Source of the DNA: Globodera rostochiensis
Lineage: Eukaryota; Nematoda; Chromadorea; Rhabditida; Heteroderidae
Assembly (NCBI GenBank): GCA_018350325.1
Contig: JAEVLN010000049.1
Location: 62,001 to 126,000, forward strand
Direction: 5' to 3'
DNA: 64,000 bases
Below the pieces are notes generated by a model. It was not told where the DNA came from and did no database searches. It saw only the letters and a program-made list of their open reading frames with translations. Position numbers and translations under genes: made by a program. This document shows positions 30,960 to 41,454 of this stretch, in pieces (position 1 is the first letter of the stretch; each line of letters begins with the position of its first letter).

Positions 30960-32830
30960 ATCTGTCTCTCCAGAATCCCTGAAAATTTAAATGAGTTTAA
31001 ACCAGAAAATTTGGGCTTCTTTGTCAATTTTTTGAATAGAGATTTTCAAAAAAAAAACGCCAATTAGATAAATAGCTAATTTTTTGCTCTATAGAAAATA
31101 TTTCGGTTTGTTTTAATGCATAACCTAAACGCGTTGAATAAAATTTTATTAAAAAATTATAAAAAAAATCAATTTTCCCTAAAATTTTTTTTCATATTTT
31201 TTTATAAAATTTTCCCAAAATAGTGAAAGATATTATATTTTAAAACTGTAAAAGGAAAATTAATAAAGAATCGATGAATTTTGAAGGGTTTTAAACATAA
31301 ATTTGGAAGGTTTGGTCAATTTTGGCACATTTTTAGTCCATATTTTGGCACTTTTTGGGGTTTTTGGTCCATATTTTGGGCGGTTTTTAGTCCATATTAA
31401 TCCGGGCCATATTTATGTGATTTTAAACAAATAATTTGCGCTTTTATATACAAATTTTACGATTCTATGCTCCCTTCGACTGCTGGTTTTGACCCGACGC
31501 AGCTGCATTCTGTTCCACTTGCTGCCATAAGAATCACAAAAATCGCTGAAATAAGCACCCAAAAAGCAATTATCTTAAAAAGCTCAAATTCATTAAAAAG
31601 TTTTAAATTTAATGCGTGATTATTCTTATTACTTATGGTTTTGGATTTCAAACCCATAGAGGGGGGGCCCTTTGGGTTTTATCAAAATAATTTTTGCCCT
31701 AGAAATTGATCAAAAATGCCTTTTCCACCAAACTGTTGAAAATATTTAAAAAAATCTGAAATTTAAGTTATGTCTTATTAAAATCTTTTGGGTTTGTACA
31801 AATTTTTGGAGTTTGATAGACCAAAAAAACTAAAAAATTGTTTGGTTTTAGATCAAATGAGCAAGACCAAAAAACCAAACAATATGTTGGTTTTGGGTCC
31901 AAGTTTCCGGTCTCTATTAATCACGCAATGTATGCAAATAATCAAAATATTAAAATAATTTAAAGAATTACTCATCATCATCATCAGCACCAAGTTGTTG
32001 AGCAGAATTATGCAGATGTAAAAATATGCGACAAAGCAATTTTTGGCATTTCAATTCGAATTGTTTTTTGAATTTCACATTACCGAGTTCGAACTAATGA
32101 CAGAAGTGACACATTTTCTTTCTTCTTATATGTAAGCTTATTATTTCTTAATTTTTTGCCAATCAGAGTAAATAAATTGAACTTTCTGGGCTTTGAAATG
32201 CACCTTTCTAGACCCGCCCCCCCTCCAAATCTATCAACGAAAAATGTACAGGAAGGTGAAAAGAGAATAAACGTAAAATGGATGGATTGATTAAAAGAAA
32301 AAAGGGTTATGTAATTTTAAACAAATACTATTCGCTTTTATGCACAAATTTATGCACTTTTTGTGACCACTTTTGGCATTGTGCCATTTGCCATCATTAA
32401 TAAAGAAATAATATAAATTTCTTTACATAATAGTAAGTCACTCTTTTTTGTCTGCTTTGTTTGTTTGCCCTTTTGGCTAACAAATAATATTTGCTTTAAA
32501 ATGTATTTTACAATTTTATGCACTTTTTGTGACCACTTTTGGCATTGTGCCATTTGCCATTATTATAAAGAAATAAATAAATTTCTTTATATAATAAAGT
32601 CACTCTTTTTTGTCTGCTTTGTTTGTTTGCCCTTTTGGCTAACAAATAATATTTGCTTTAAAATATATTTTACAATTTAGTGCACTTTTTGTGACCACTT
32701 TTGGCATTGTGCCATTTGCATTATTATAAAGAAATAATATAAATGTATTTTTATAATATAGCTTTTCTTGTACTTTGTTTGTTTCAATTATACTCTATTA
32801 AGAGATAGATTTTATTAGTAAATTCTACGG
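30960..32830. repeat. Duplicated block, copy B (partner 24578-26150)
   Basis: Shares the order of landmarks with 24578-26150. The terminal satellite (TGCACTTTTTGTGACCAC units with TTTGCCCTTTTGGCTAAC) has expanded to about 2.5 units at 32330-32760. No clear gene; ORFs in the satellite repeat themselves and are artefacts. Confidence 0.65.
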
Positions 32831-33964
32831 ACTTTAGCTATAATAACTGACTTTTAACTTAACCAACTCAAACTTTCTAAAAACCATTCAAAAGCTCTTT
32901 TCGAGATGAAGCTAAAGTTTTACAATTGTTTATGCTCAAAAAAGTTTAAAAATTCTGATTTTTGGGGGTTTCTGGCCTTTTTTTTAACTTGACTAAGAGC
33001 AAAATTTTAGCTTAATAATAGATAGCTTCATCTAAGGGCTTTTGAATGGTTGTTAGAAAGTCTGAATCGGTTAAGTTTAAAGTCAGTTATTGTCACGGGC
33101 TGGGTTCGGTCCTTAACCATCCAATCGGAGCATCAACTCTGTCCATCTTTGGACTTGAACATCAATTCTGTGTATGCGCTTTCCAGCTTTAAACGATTTC
33201 GCAACAACAACAGAGGTGCCTAGATAAGAAATCAATTCTGATACCAATCTATTCAATTATTCATTTTGTATCATTTCTTTGTTGCCAATGGAATGAGTTA
33301 ATAAAATTGAAGCTTTAATTCATTCGCGCATTGCAAAATGCTTAATCATTTGTCAAAGAAATTTTTCAAAAAGAATGAAAGTACTTTTCCTTTCAGGGGT
33401 CGCAACCCAATCACTCGTTTTTCCGACTTGCGCCTCGCCACATCTAGATCGATTTGTTATTGGACCACACCAAAACCCAAAATTGAAATAATTTAAATTT
33501 GTGACCCCAGAACGGAAAGTAGCAGAATGAATTAGATTGTTACTTGCTTGCTTTTTGTTGTAATTTTATGCTTTGAATGATTCTGAACGCATAAATTATT
33601 TTTGGAAATTTTTGAATTTTCGAAAAAAGTTCGGGTCCGGGGTTCGAAATCGGTTAAAATTGAGATCCGACCTCGGATTCCATGGCCAATAAACTCTATA
33701 AAGGACCCTTTTGGTAACGTTTAAAACTCAGTGTCGAAAAGTCTTATCGCCTTTCTGTCCTCAACCATTGTGTTTACAGGGAGGGACCAGCGGGGACGGG
33801 ATTCCCGGTCCTATTCCTGCCTTTTTGCCGATCAGAATTTTTTACGGGCAAACACGGGAATCCCTTTTTGGCTTTCCGTCCCGTTAAAGTTGAAATTCCC
33901 GTTCCACCCCCTTGACAATAAAAATTCATACTCCTACCAAACATCAAATTTCTTTACAAAAACG
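32831..33964. other. No gene established
   Basis: Includes a hairpin-like pair around 32860-33085 (AGAGCAAAATTTTAGC and its partner strand), a GGCTGGGTTCGGTCC patch near 33100 resembling 51315-51435, and at 33780-33920 a GGGACGGGATTCCCG ... CCGTCCCGTTAAAG segment that resembles intron 4 of the macro-OTU genes. Confidence 0.4.
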
Positions 33965-34171
33965 ATGACAAGTTCACCCAACACTACCGACGGCCACCTG
34001 ATAGTAGACAAAGGCAAGAAAATGGGGGAATCGTGGAGCGTCCAGAAAAAAAAGCTCACAAAGGAAGGTCCCCAGGTGTCGCCAACAAAATTTTTCAAAA
34101 ATATTTTAATCTTTCTAAACGAAAAAAAAATCAACAAAAAAAATCATAAAAATTTATTTGCCCCAACGTGA
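33965..34171 (+). CDS. Hypothetical Lys-rich small ORF
   Basis: Opens at ATG 33965 (MTSSPNTTDGHLIVDKGKK) and runs to a stop at 34169-34171. The upstream frame stays open to 33731 but crosses a dispersed repeat, so I chose the ATG after it. The second half is Lys/Asn-rich and AT-driven. No domain recognised; may be spurious. Confidence 0.25.
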   Translation: MTSSPNTTDGHLIVDKGKKMGESWSVQKKKLTKEGPQVSPTKFFKNILIFLNEKKINKKNHKNLFAPT

Positions 34172-34197
34172 TTTAAACCAGTGAAGGCAAAAAGCAA

Positions 34198-34530
34198 ATG
34201 GAGGGTAGAGGCACTGCGCCACTGAAAGAAGTAAAATTCGCAACAACAAAAAAAATTGGATTTTTGAAAAATTTGAAAATCGACAAAAGTTCTAGAAATT
34301 TTTGCAACAAAAATTTAAAAAAATTTACTGAAAATTCATTGGAAAAATTTGCTAAGAAAAATGCAATAAAACTAAAACCAAAAAATACACTCCTAAAAAC
34401 CAACTTTTTTAGCAAAAAATTGCTTAACAAAAATGCAATAAAATCCAAAAAAGCACCACTAAAGATTGATTTGTTTTTTTAAATTAGCCCCCCCCCCCGA
34501 AAAAAAGTTCCGGCTACGGCCTTGCTATCC
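34198..34530. repeat. Relative of the CAAGGGCGTACC element (degenerate)
   Basis: The interior (TTAGCCCCCCCCCCCGAAAA, poly-A/T with AAATGCAATAAAA) and the right end (GGCTACGGCCTTG) resemble the element at 5425-5820; the left terminus is not intact. The long ORF is an A/T-rich artefact. Confidence 0.5.
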
Positions 34531-34556
34531 ACCAGTGTTTTGCTGTTCCAACAATT

Positions 34557-34690
34557 TTGAACCTGTTCCTGTTCCTGTTCTGTTCTGAAATCTTAGAACA
34601 GCCTATCTGTTCTGTTCCTGTTCTGTTCCGACCTCGAGAACAGAACAGGAACAGGAACAGGAACAGAACAGGAACAGAACAGAGTAAACT
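34557..34690. repeat. GTTCCT/AGGAAC palindromic repeat
   Basis: Runs of CTGTTCCTGTTC are followed by runs of GAACAGGAACAG around a short GAAATCTTAGAACAG centre, giving a potential cruciform. A second copy is at 35527-35675. ORFs read through it on both strands because of the hexamer. Confidence 0.7.
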
Positions 34691-35294
34691 GTTCTTAGAC
34701 TGTTCCAAATTAAAAATTTTCCGAGTGAAATTCAGTCTGAAATTTTAATCGATGATTCATTGGTCAAAGTGTTCGTCACTTCCTAGTGATGCTCGAGACC
34801 TAACTTTAACAAGAGTTGCCCCCGAGACTCGAGAATTGACTCCCAAAAATCCGAGACTTTTACCAAAATATTTTAAGTTAGGTTTATAAGGTTGCTCCTC
34901 AACCCTCTGGGAGCCGGGGATGTCGGGGTTGGTCATATCGAGGGTCGGGGGCGACCCAAAAAAATCATTGATTCTCAAAATCTTAGATGTTGTCAGATCT
35001 TAAAAATATTGTCAATTCGTGATCAGCGCCCTTGAAAACCCCTATATGATGTTTTCAGCAGATTTGGGGAGGGGTCGTACAACGGAAAAGTACCCATAGA
35101 CAAAGAAAAAATCAAAAATTTTAAAATGTATTTGAACTGTAATTTGGTTATTAAAAATAAAATAAAAAATATTTTTTGGTTGGGACGGTACCCCTATGAT
35201 TTTTTTCTCAAGTTTAATGAAATTTTTCAAAAAATATTAAATCTAAAATATTTTTAATTACCATCAAAGTTCGTAAAGAGAAAAAAAAAAATCA
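34691..35294. other. No gene seen
   Basis: Contains a dispersed segment (34970-35040: CTTAGATGTTGTCAGATCTT then GCGCCCTTGAAAACCCC) that is inverted relative to copies at 37085-37165 and 38235-38320. Confidence 0.45.
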
Positions 35295-35299
35295 TTTAC

Positions 35300-35375
35300 T
35301 AAGTAGGGGGTTCGAACCCACAGCCCCAGGCATCACATATCACTCACCATTACACCACACCAGGGAGTAAAGTAT
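35300..35375 (-). other. tRNA-like sequence, probably pseudogene
   Basis: The minus strand has a good internal A box (TGGTGTAATGG) and B box (GGTTCGAACCC) at tRNA-like spacing, but the acceptor and T stems do not pair well. Treat as a tRNA-derived relic. Confidence 0.35.
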
Positions 35376-35404
35376 AAAGAATAAAAAAGAATTTTCACTA
35401 GGAA

Positions 35405-35468
35405 AAGTTGAACCTTAGACTAAATCGAATCGCGTCAGTCAGTTTCACCACTGCGCCACGTGAGATCA
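35405..35468 (-). other. Second tRNA-like relic
   Basis: The minus strand reads CACGTGGCGCAGTGGTGAAAC and, further on, GTCTAAGGTTCAAC, resembling an A box and a decayed B box. No cloverleaf could be closed by eye. Confidence 0.3.
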
Positions 35469-35526
35469 TAATGAATATTTGGAAAATTTCAAATATATTA
35501 CTCAATCAAGTTCAATTCTTCAATTT

Positions 35527-35675
35527 TTACCCTGTTCTAGCTTGGCCTGTTCTGTTCCTGTTCTGTTCCTGTTCCAAGGATTTTGAATCTGTTCCTGTTC
35601 CTGTGCTGTTCTGAAATCTTAGAACAGAACAGAACAGGAACAGGAACAGGAACAGGAACAGGCCAAGCTGGAACA
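35527..35675. repeat. Second GTTCCT/AGGAAC palindrome
   Basis: Same architecture as 34557-34690, with the shared centre CTGAAATCTTAGAACAG. Followed by a G-run at about 35750-35767. Confidence 0.7.
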
Positions 35676-35867
35676 GCAAAACACTGCTATCCACCCACCA
35701 AGTTTCATCCCGAAACTCCACGGACACCTGGGACCTTCCTTTGTCAGTGGGAGGGGGGGGGGGGGGGATTAGTGCAAAAATCTACAGTTGGACACTTTTC
35801 CAAGCATTTTCCACAGTTATTTTTCACATTTTTGTTATCTTCCATTGTGAGTTAATGGGCATTTCAT

Positions 35868-36214
35868 TCATTCATTCAGCCGCTCGTCCAATTTGTTGAC
35901 TTTAATAAGCGATCGATCGAACTCTCCGGGTTCAATTTGATTGTTGCCATTGCTGTCCATCACGGCAAACCAGGACACGTTCTTGGCAAGATGTTTGGCC
36001 GATGTGCCATTGTTGAGTTTTGTCACCAAATGATCGATGGCCTCATTCAACGAAATGCTTCCGTTTTTGTCAACATCGATCTAATCAATAATTAATTGAT
36101 TATCCAATACAACAAAAATTCACTAATTTTTTCTGTTGTTGTCAAATAAATACCGTGACGAAGTGTTCCCAGGCCTTTGCTTCTTCCGCTTCCAGCATTG
36201 AGGATGAAGAGTTG
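35868..36214 (-). CDS. EF-hand calcium-binding protein (5' end not found)
   Basis: Two phase-matched exons, 36214-36154 and 36080-35868 (intron 73 bp), end at TGA 35868. The second exon completes one canonical 12-residue EF loop (DVDKNGSISLNE), whose entering helix (EEAKAWEHFV) is in the first exon, and contains a second (DSNGNNQIEPGE). Both loops have acidic residues at positions 1, 3 or 5, and 12, so calcium binding is likely. The acceptor at 36215 implies at least one more exon upstream, perhaps a signal peptide, which I could not place; 36215-36640 is A/T-rich without a clear exon. Confidence 0.7.
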
Positions 36215-36639
36215 CTATTTTAAAATAATTGTTTTGACGAGTTATGAACGAAAAAATGTTTTTAGTCAGAAATTTTATCGTTTTAACCACAATATTCGTA
36301 ACTAAAAAAAACAATTTCGGGGTTTTCGTCACTAAAATAGTGACGAAGCTATTTTGGCAAAAAATAGCTTTTCGGAAGTATTTGAGCGTTTTTTCAAAAA
36401 ATTTCTTTAAAAACAAAGAAAATAAAATTCGAATTTTTCATGCCAAGATCACTAAATTTTAAATTCGTATTTTTTCTTGATAAGATTTTGTGTGTTTCTA
36501 TGCGACTTTTTGCAATTTTTTTTTGCCTAAAAGTAGCACTTTACTGATTGCTAATTTTACCATGTAAAAAACAAGTTTTTAAGCCATTATTGTCATTTTT
36601 TCAGATTTTGGCCACTATTTTGGCACTTTTTCGCGGTGT

Positions 36640-36765
36640 CCGGACATTTCACACATTGGACATTTCACACAAAAGTGCAAATTCGGACGTTTCACACATA
36701 AATTTCGCACACATTTAATAAAAGCTTTAAAATGAAATGTCCAATGTGTGAAATGTCGATAGACC
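36640..36765. repeat. GGACATTTCACAC foldback
   Basis: GGACATTTCACACATTGGAC near 36652 and GAAATGTCCAATGTGTGAAA near 36735 are reverse complements around an AT-rich centre. Similar in style to the elements at 8619 and 22768. Confidence 0.65.
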
Positions 36766-36824
36766 TTTTTCGCCACTATTTAGTTAACTATTTAGGAGAT
36801 TTTTCTTAACTATAAATCCGTGCC

Positions 36825-37600
36825 CTACTCATTCTCAAACCAACCGTACCCAATGGCCTTGAAGCTAACTGCCGCCGAGTTCTCCGGACAACCGCCCTCC
36901 CCGTCCTTAACACATTCCCGGCATCCGTTTGGACAGTCTTCGGCGTACTGCGGGTCACAACAATAGTAACAACTGCATAGCACGCGCACAGTGCATGCAT
37001 CGTTGTAGACGTACTTGCATACCACACAGTTGTGGTCGAAAATATGGTACTTTGCCGTTTTGTGGCCCCCTCCCCATGAAAACTTTATACTATATGGGGT
37101 TTTCAAGGGTGTTGCTGATCACAAATCTGACAATATTTTTAAGATCTGACAACATCTAAGATTGTGAAAATCTATGATTTATTATTATTATTTTGTTACC
37201 TAATGTCGCAAACCCGGTTTTATAGGTTTTCTTAGGTGCTGAAAACAGCAAAAATTTTAGCGGGCTCAACCTTTAAACCGGGTTTTCAACCAATTCAAAT
37301 TTTAAAAAACCATAGGGGTGCGTTTTTGGTCAAAAGATCGTTAGGCTCAGGCCTAAGCCACCCTGCGCTTATAGCCTTGGGCCTAGGCCGTCCAGAGCTT
37401 AGGGGTTCATCTCAGGGTGGCTTAGGCCTAAGCCTCTAACAAACCCCAAGCCAGGGTGGCTTAGACCTGAGGGGTGCCGCAAAACGGGAAAGTACCGAAA
37501 ATGTTGCAGTCTGGCTTGGACATTCCAGGACAACCAAACAAAGCATGACCGATGACACTGCAACATCCATCGCGATTTATCGACGTAATACAGGAAGACA
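36825..37600 (-). CDS. Cysteine-rich protein, partial model
   Basis: The last exon (about 37060-36825, TAG stop) encodes a compact Cys-rich segment: HNCVVCKYVYNDACTVRVLC, then CSCYYCCDPQYAEDCPNGC and RECVKDGEGGCPENS. An upstream open segment (about 37597-37490), preceded by TTGATATTGCAG, encodes SSCITSINRDGCCSVIGHAL and FGCPGMSKPDCNIF. The two may be exons of one secreted Cys-rich protein. The intervening sequence is filled with dispersed repeats (37085-37165, 37340-37470), and I could not fix the donor or a start codon. Family not recognised. Confidence 0.45.
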
Positions 37601-38624
37601 CCTGCAATATCAACTTCCATTTTGATGATTGTTTATTATTTAAATTAAATTTTCAAACACTTACGTGCCCGATTTTGGCAAGAACCAACAATTTGATGAA
37701 AACAAATTTAAAGTTTTCAAAAAACATTTTCTAAAGCAGCTAGGCTATTAAGAGTACTAAATAAACGAATTTTCATGTTATGATTAAATTTAATAAATAT
37801 TTTTTAAAAATAAAATGATTCATTTAAATTCCCAATATCGTCTCGATGAGCATTTTTTTTTTCTTATTTTTGGAATCACTAAAATTATTGGCTAAATTTT
37901 TTAAAATTGTTTTTGTAAGCTAATGGGAAAGAAGGAAAATTATAAAATGAATTAATTCAATGAATGTTCTGGATACATTTATAAAGCAATAAACGATTCT
38001 CAGCCACAATCTTTTTATTTATTCCTCATTTACATTTTGTTTTTAAGTTTAAATATGTTTTTCTGCATTTAAAAATAATAATTTTTTTAGGGTTTTTTGC
38101 AGATTAATTGAGGATTTTGATTGTCCAATACATGGAATTGAAAAAATGTTATTTATAAGATGTTTGAATTAGTCAATTAAATAATTATCATAATATTTTT
38201 CGACTTTTGCTCTGTAAAATTTTAAAAAAGGTCAAGGGCGTTGAAAACATCATATATGGGGTTTTAAAGGGTGCTGATCACGAATCACTTAAGATCCGAC
38301 AACATCTAAGACTTTGATAATCTATGATTTTTGATTTTTTTTCCGCAGCCAAAACTGCTTTTATAGAGTTTGCTAGGCTTAAGCCTAAGCCTTACGAACT
38401 TTAGGTCAGCGCCACCTTTGTTGACCTTTTTTGAAAAAAAAAAATCAAAAATCATAAAACCGAAAAGTACCAAAATTTCAAGCTTCAAAAAAGTACCGCA
38501 TTTCTCGACCAATTAAAAGTGTGTTGTTTTTGATCAAGGAAATACAACAGATTTTTACTGTTTCTGTCTGGTCAAATATAAAATTTTTAAATTTCAATTT
38601 AAATGTAAACAATTTTTAATTTAG
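37601..38624. other. No gene seen; dispersed repeat at 38225-38510
   Basis: AT-rich. The block at 38225-38510 repeats the GGGGTTTTAAAGGGTGCTGA and AAGATCCGACAACATCTAAG landmarks of 37085-37165 and, inverted, of 34970-35040: three copies of one family. Confidence 0.5.
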
Positions 38625-38756
38625 CATTTGCGAGAAAAGATCAAGCAAATTGAATTGGAATTGAAGAACATGAAGCAGTCCATGGAAGAAGTGATTGCAA
38701 AAATGGAGGAGTCCGGAAGGAGGAAGAAAGTTATGTTTTCCGGAAAACGATCATAA
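38625..38756 (+). CDS. C-terminal coiled-coil exon (partial gene)
   Basis: After the acceptor AATTTAG at 38624 the frame is open for 43 residues to TAA at 38754-38756. It contains a heptad-like segment (LREKIKQIELELKNMKQSME) followed by EEVIAKMEESGRRKKVMFSG. Composition and codon use are unlike the surrounding AT-rich sequence, which supports a real exon. No upstream partner exon found. Confidence 0.45.
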   Translation, partial: HLREKIKQIELELKNMKQSMEEVIAKMEESGRRKKVMFSGKRS

Positions 38757-39204
38757 ATAGGGCCCGGATTTATATGTTCCAAAAATGGCCAAATATGCAC
38801 ATAAATATGCTTCAAAAAAGGCCAAAATAGCCCAAAAATGCCGAAATATGCACCAAATATGCATAAAAATAGCATTTTTAGTACATTAATTTGGTTAATA
38901 CTTAATTTTTGTTCTTTTAATGAATAGATTTAATATAGAGTCCGGACCCAAAACCAACAATTTTTTTATGGTTTTTGTACACAAATTGGACAAAAAGTTT
39001 TTTGGTTTTGTGTCAATTTTGAGCAAGCCCCAAAAAATGACTTTGGTTTTGTTTGTTTTGTGCAAGCCCATTTTTGTACAAAATTTTTTGGGCATTGTCC
39101 GTTTTACTTCAAAAAATGAGAATTTTGGCGTCAGTGTTGAACATTTTTTGGATTTTAACAAAAAAAAAAATTCACAATATTCAAACTATGCAAAAAAAAA
39201 CTTT
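38757..39204. other. No gene seen
   Basis: Low-complexity AAATATGCACC-type sequence at 38780-38870 and TTTTTGGTTTTGTG/CAAGCCC repeats at 38940-39090. The long ORFs here on both strands are products of the repeats. Confidence 0.4.
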
Positions 39205-39400
39205 TCCCAATTCGATCGACCCTTTTTATCGAAAAAAATTTGTTGACAAAATATAAAAAAGTGGGGAAAAGAGAAGAAAGAATTGAGACAATGGCACGGA
39301 ACAGAATTATATTAATATTGAGCATAAGTGTCCATATAAAAGAAATGGGCAATTAATACATTACATCGATTTATGGCATTTTATTGTTTGCTTTTTAAAT
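39205..39400 (-). repeat. Second orphan copy of the effector upstream cassette
   Basis: CAATTCGATCGACCC, TTTATCGAAAAAAATTTGTT and GTGGGGAAAAGAGAAGAAAG, then ATGGCACGG, match 30540-30660 almost exactly. No coding exon is adjacent. Confidence 0.65.
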
Positions 39401-39679
39401 GAATGGCTTTTTCGAACTTGGTTTTGACAACATGGCGACACCATAAAACTTCACAAAGGTGATCTGCCAGTGCTTCTTTCTTAACTAACACCCCCTCTGG
39501 CCAATCGTTTTCCGATAGGACGCCATTGTGACTTGATTTTATTGCTGTTTACTTGCGTTTGATCAATAAAATGTCTATTTTCTAACCGAAGCTCATTTGT
39601 TTCAATATCAATCATCCCCAATATCCAAGATCCTTCAACAACAAAACGTCCTCATTGGAAGTTCCGTCTCCCGAGCTTC

Positions 39680-39895
39680 ATCTTAGGCCTAAACCTAACG
39701 CGCCCACGCGCCCCGAGCCAGTGTGGCTTAGGCCTAAGCCTAACGCGCCCCGAGCCAGTATGGCTTAGGCCAAGTCTAACACGCCCGAGCCAGGGTGGCA
39801 TAAGCCTAAGCCTAACACGCCCCGAGCCAGTGTGGCTTAGGCCTAAGTCTAACGCGCCCGAGCCAGGATGGCTTAAGCCTAAGCCTAACGCGCCC
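39680..39895. repeat. 37-bp GAGCCAGTGTGGCTTAGG tandem repeat
   Basis: About five units combining CGCGCCCCGAGCCAG with GGCTTAGGCCTAAGCCTAAC. The second half is a palindrome seen singly at about 8895, 10690, 17950, 22940-23000, 37340-37470, 38370 and 60720-60780. Confidence 0.8.
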
Positions 39896-40704
39896 TTAAG
39901 TTTCTAACTTTTTCCCTGTTATTACCTCAATTACGTGCCCCGGTCCCCCAATTGTGCCGCCGACATTTGCATAAGTTTCGTTAGGAATTAATTAAATTAT
40001 AATTGATTTGCAAGGCCTTGCTCGTTTCCTTGTTGCTCGTCCATATGCGCCAATTCTAATTCAATGTTTCCCATCTTTATATATTTAAGCCACCGGATGT
40101 TTTTATACAAGCATCTTGCTAGCATTCCGGCATGAGCTGTTGCATGTGATGTCGTCAATAACAACTATTATTACTTATTATTAGGGCGGCGATTTATATT
40201 GATAAAAAATCTCGAAATATGGCCATAAAATATGAATGAAAAATCGGGCAAAAATTGCAAAACATGGACAAATATGGACAAAATATGGAATATGGATTAA
40301 AATCGCAAAATATGGAAAAATATGGAAACTATGGATTATAAAATGGGCTCTAGAAGCTCCAACTAAAAACACTATTTATGGCATTTAGAAGCCGTTTCAA
40401 GTGCGCAAAAAAAAATATGGATTTCCATATGCCCTACTTATTATAATTTATTTTGTAACTCAAAAGGTCAATTTGGCTTTGGACACCAGTTTTGGTGCGG
40501 GCCGTAGTCTATGCTATATTCAAAATATATATTTATTATAAATATATGCAAAATATATTTTTATAGTGCGGAAATACGACCCCTTTTTCTTATTTATAAA
40601 CAATGCAAAAAATTGAGAGCATTTTTATTTAAAATGAAAAAAGGTACAATTTTTTTTAATATTTATTGTTTTTTCCCGTATCAATCGATCGATGTGCTCT
40701 CTCT
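39896..40704. other. No gene seen
   Basis: Includes an AAATATGGA-rich stretch at 40195-40345 and AT-rich sequence with AATATATATTTATT words near 40520. No supportable exon. Confidence 0.4.
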
Positions 40705-41113
40705 CTAATAATTTTCGTGCCCCCGTTGCTGCTGATAGCCGGCGCCTCCGCCACCGTCCATCGGCGGCGGTTGATGCTGTTGCTGTTGTTGCTGATACTG
40801 CTCGGAGTTTTGCTGTCGACCGCCTCCTCCGTGCAGTTTCTGCGAAATTTTGTTGATTCCTTTGGCTGCCGCCGTATAGGCAACCGCTGACACTGCCCCA
40901 AGCACTGCCGCCCTGGCCAAATCGCCGCCGGTGCTGCGCTTTTCAACGAGTCTAAACAAATGCAATTTTTATTAAAATTAATAAAGGATTAAATGGGTAT
41001 ATTAAAAAAAATTAATTTTACTTTTTCTCGTTAACCGGCTTTGCGTGGACAAGGGCGGGCACAACAAAAAGTTCGCTGAGAATAAAAAGGCAAAGAATGC
41101 ACTGCACTTTCAT
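40705..41113 (-). CDS. Small secreted Gln/Gly-rich protein (112 aa)
   Basis: Two exons, 41113-41022 and 40951-40705, with a 70-bp GT-AG intron; phases match (2/2). The ATG at 41111-41113 starts a signal peptide (MKVQCILCLFILSELFVVPA, cleavage probably after VHA). The next residues KPVNEKKLVEKR could be a dibasic processing site. The mature part has an Ala-rich hydrophobic helix (ARAAVLGAVSAVAYTAAAKG) and a low-complexity tail with runs of Gln, His, Gly and Pro. The stop TAG is at 40705. I do not recognise the family. The Gln-rich CAG/CAA tract will be length-variable. Confidence 0.7.
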
Positions 41114-41247
41114 TTTTTTAAAACGGTTTTGGTGTTTGGAAAAGCTTTGTTTAGCCAATCTGTAATTTAAAAACACAAAAAAAAGGAATTTTGTGATAAA
41201 ATCGAAGATCGAAAGTTCCAATGTAATGGACGGACGGACAAATTGTG

Positions 41248-41454
41248 TCAACACAAGCCGTGATCAAATGGGGTTAATGAGCGGCAAATCAATCGGCTAG
41301 AATAAACAGCTGCCTCGACGGCACAGTTGGCAAAAAGGAACAGCTGCCACAGACAATTAATGGCATTATGGGGGGTGGCTACTTCAATTAGCTTTCTTCG
41401 TTTTCCATTTAAGCAACGCACATACATATTTTTAAGTTTTATGTGGTCAGCCAT
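41248..41454 (-). CDS. Hypothetical ORF, 68 aa
   Basis: ATG at 41452-41454, MADHIKLKNMYVRCLNGKRR, then a more hydrophobic part with four further Cys. It ends 135 bp upstream of the secreted Gln-rich gene. No domain recognised; it could be an exon of that gene's 5' region or chance. Confidence 0.25.
   Translation of the reverse strand: MADHIKLKNMYVRCLNGKRRKLIEVATPHNAINCLWQLFLFANCAVEAAVYSSRLICRSLTPFDHGLC

Noticed and set aside
38895..39246. Overlapping ORFs on both strands rich in KTNNF/PKNF
   Set aside because: They follow low-complexity GGTTTTTGTACACAAATTGG-type repeats; no exon signals.
39680..39895. Interstitial telomere tract
   Set aside because: The TTAGGC words are part of a palindrome in a 37-bp unit, not (TTAGGC)n.
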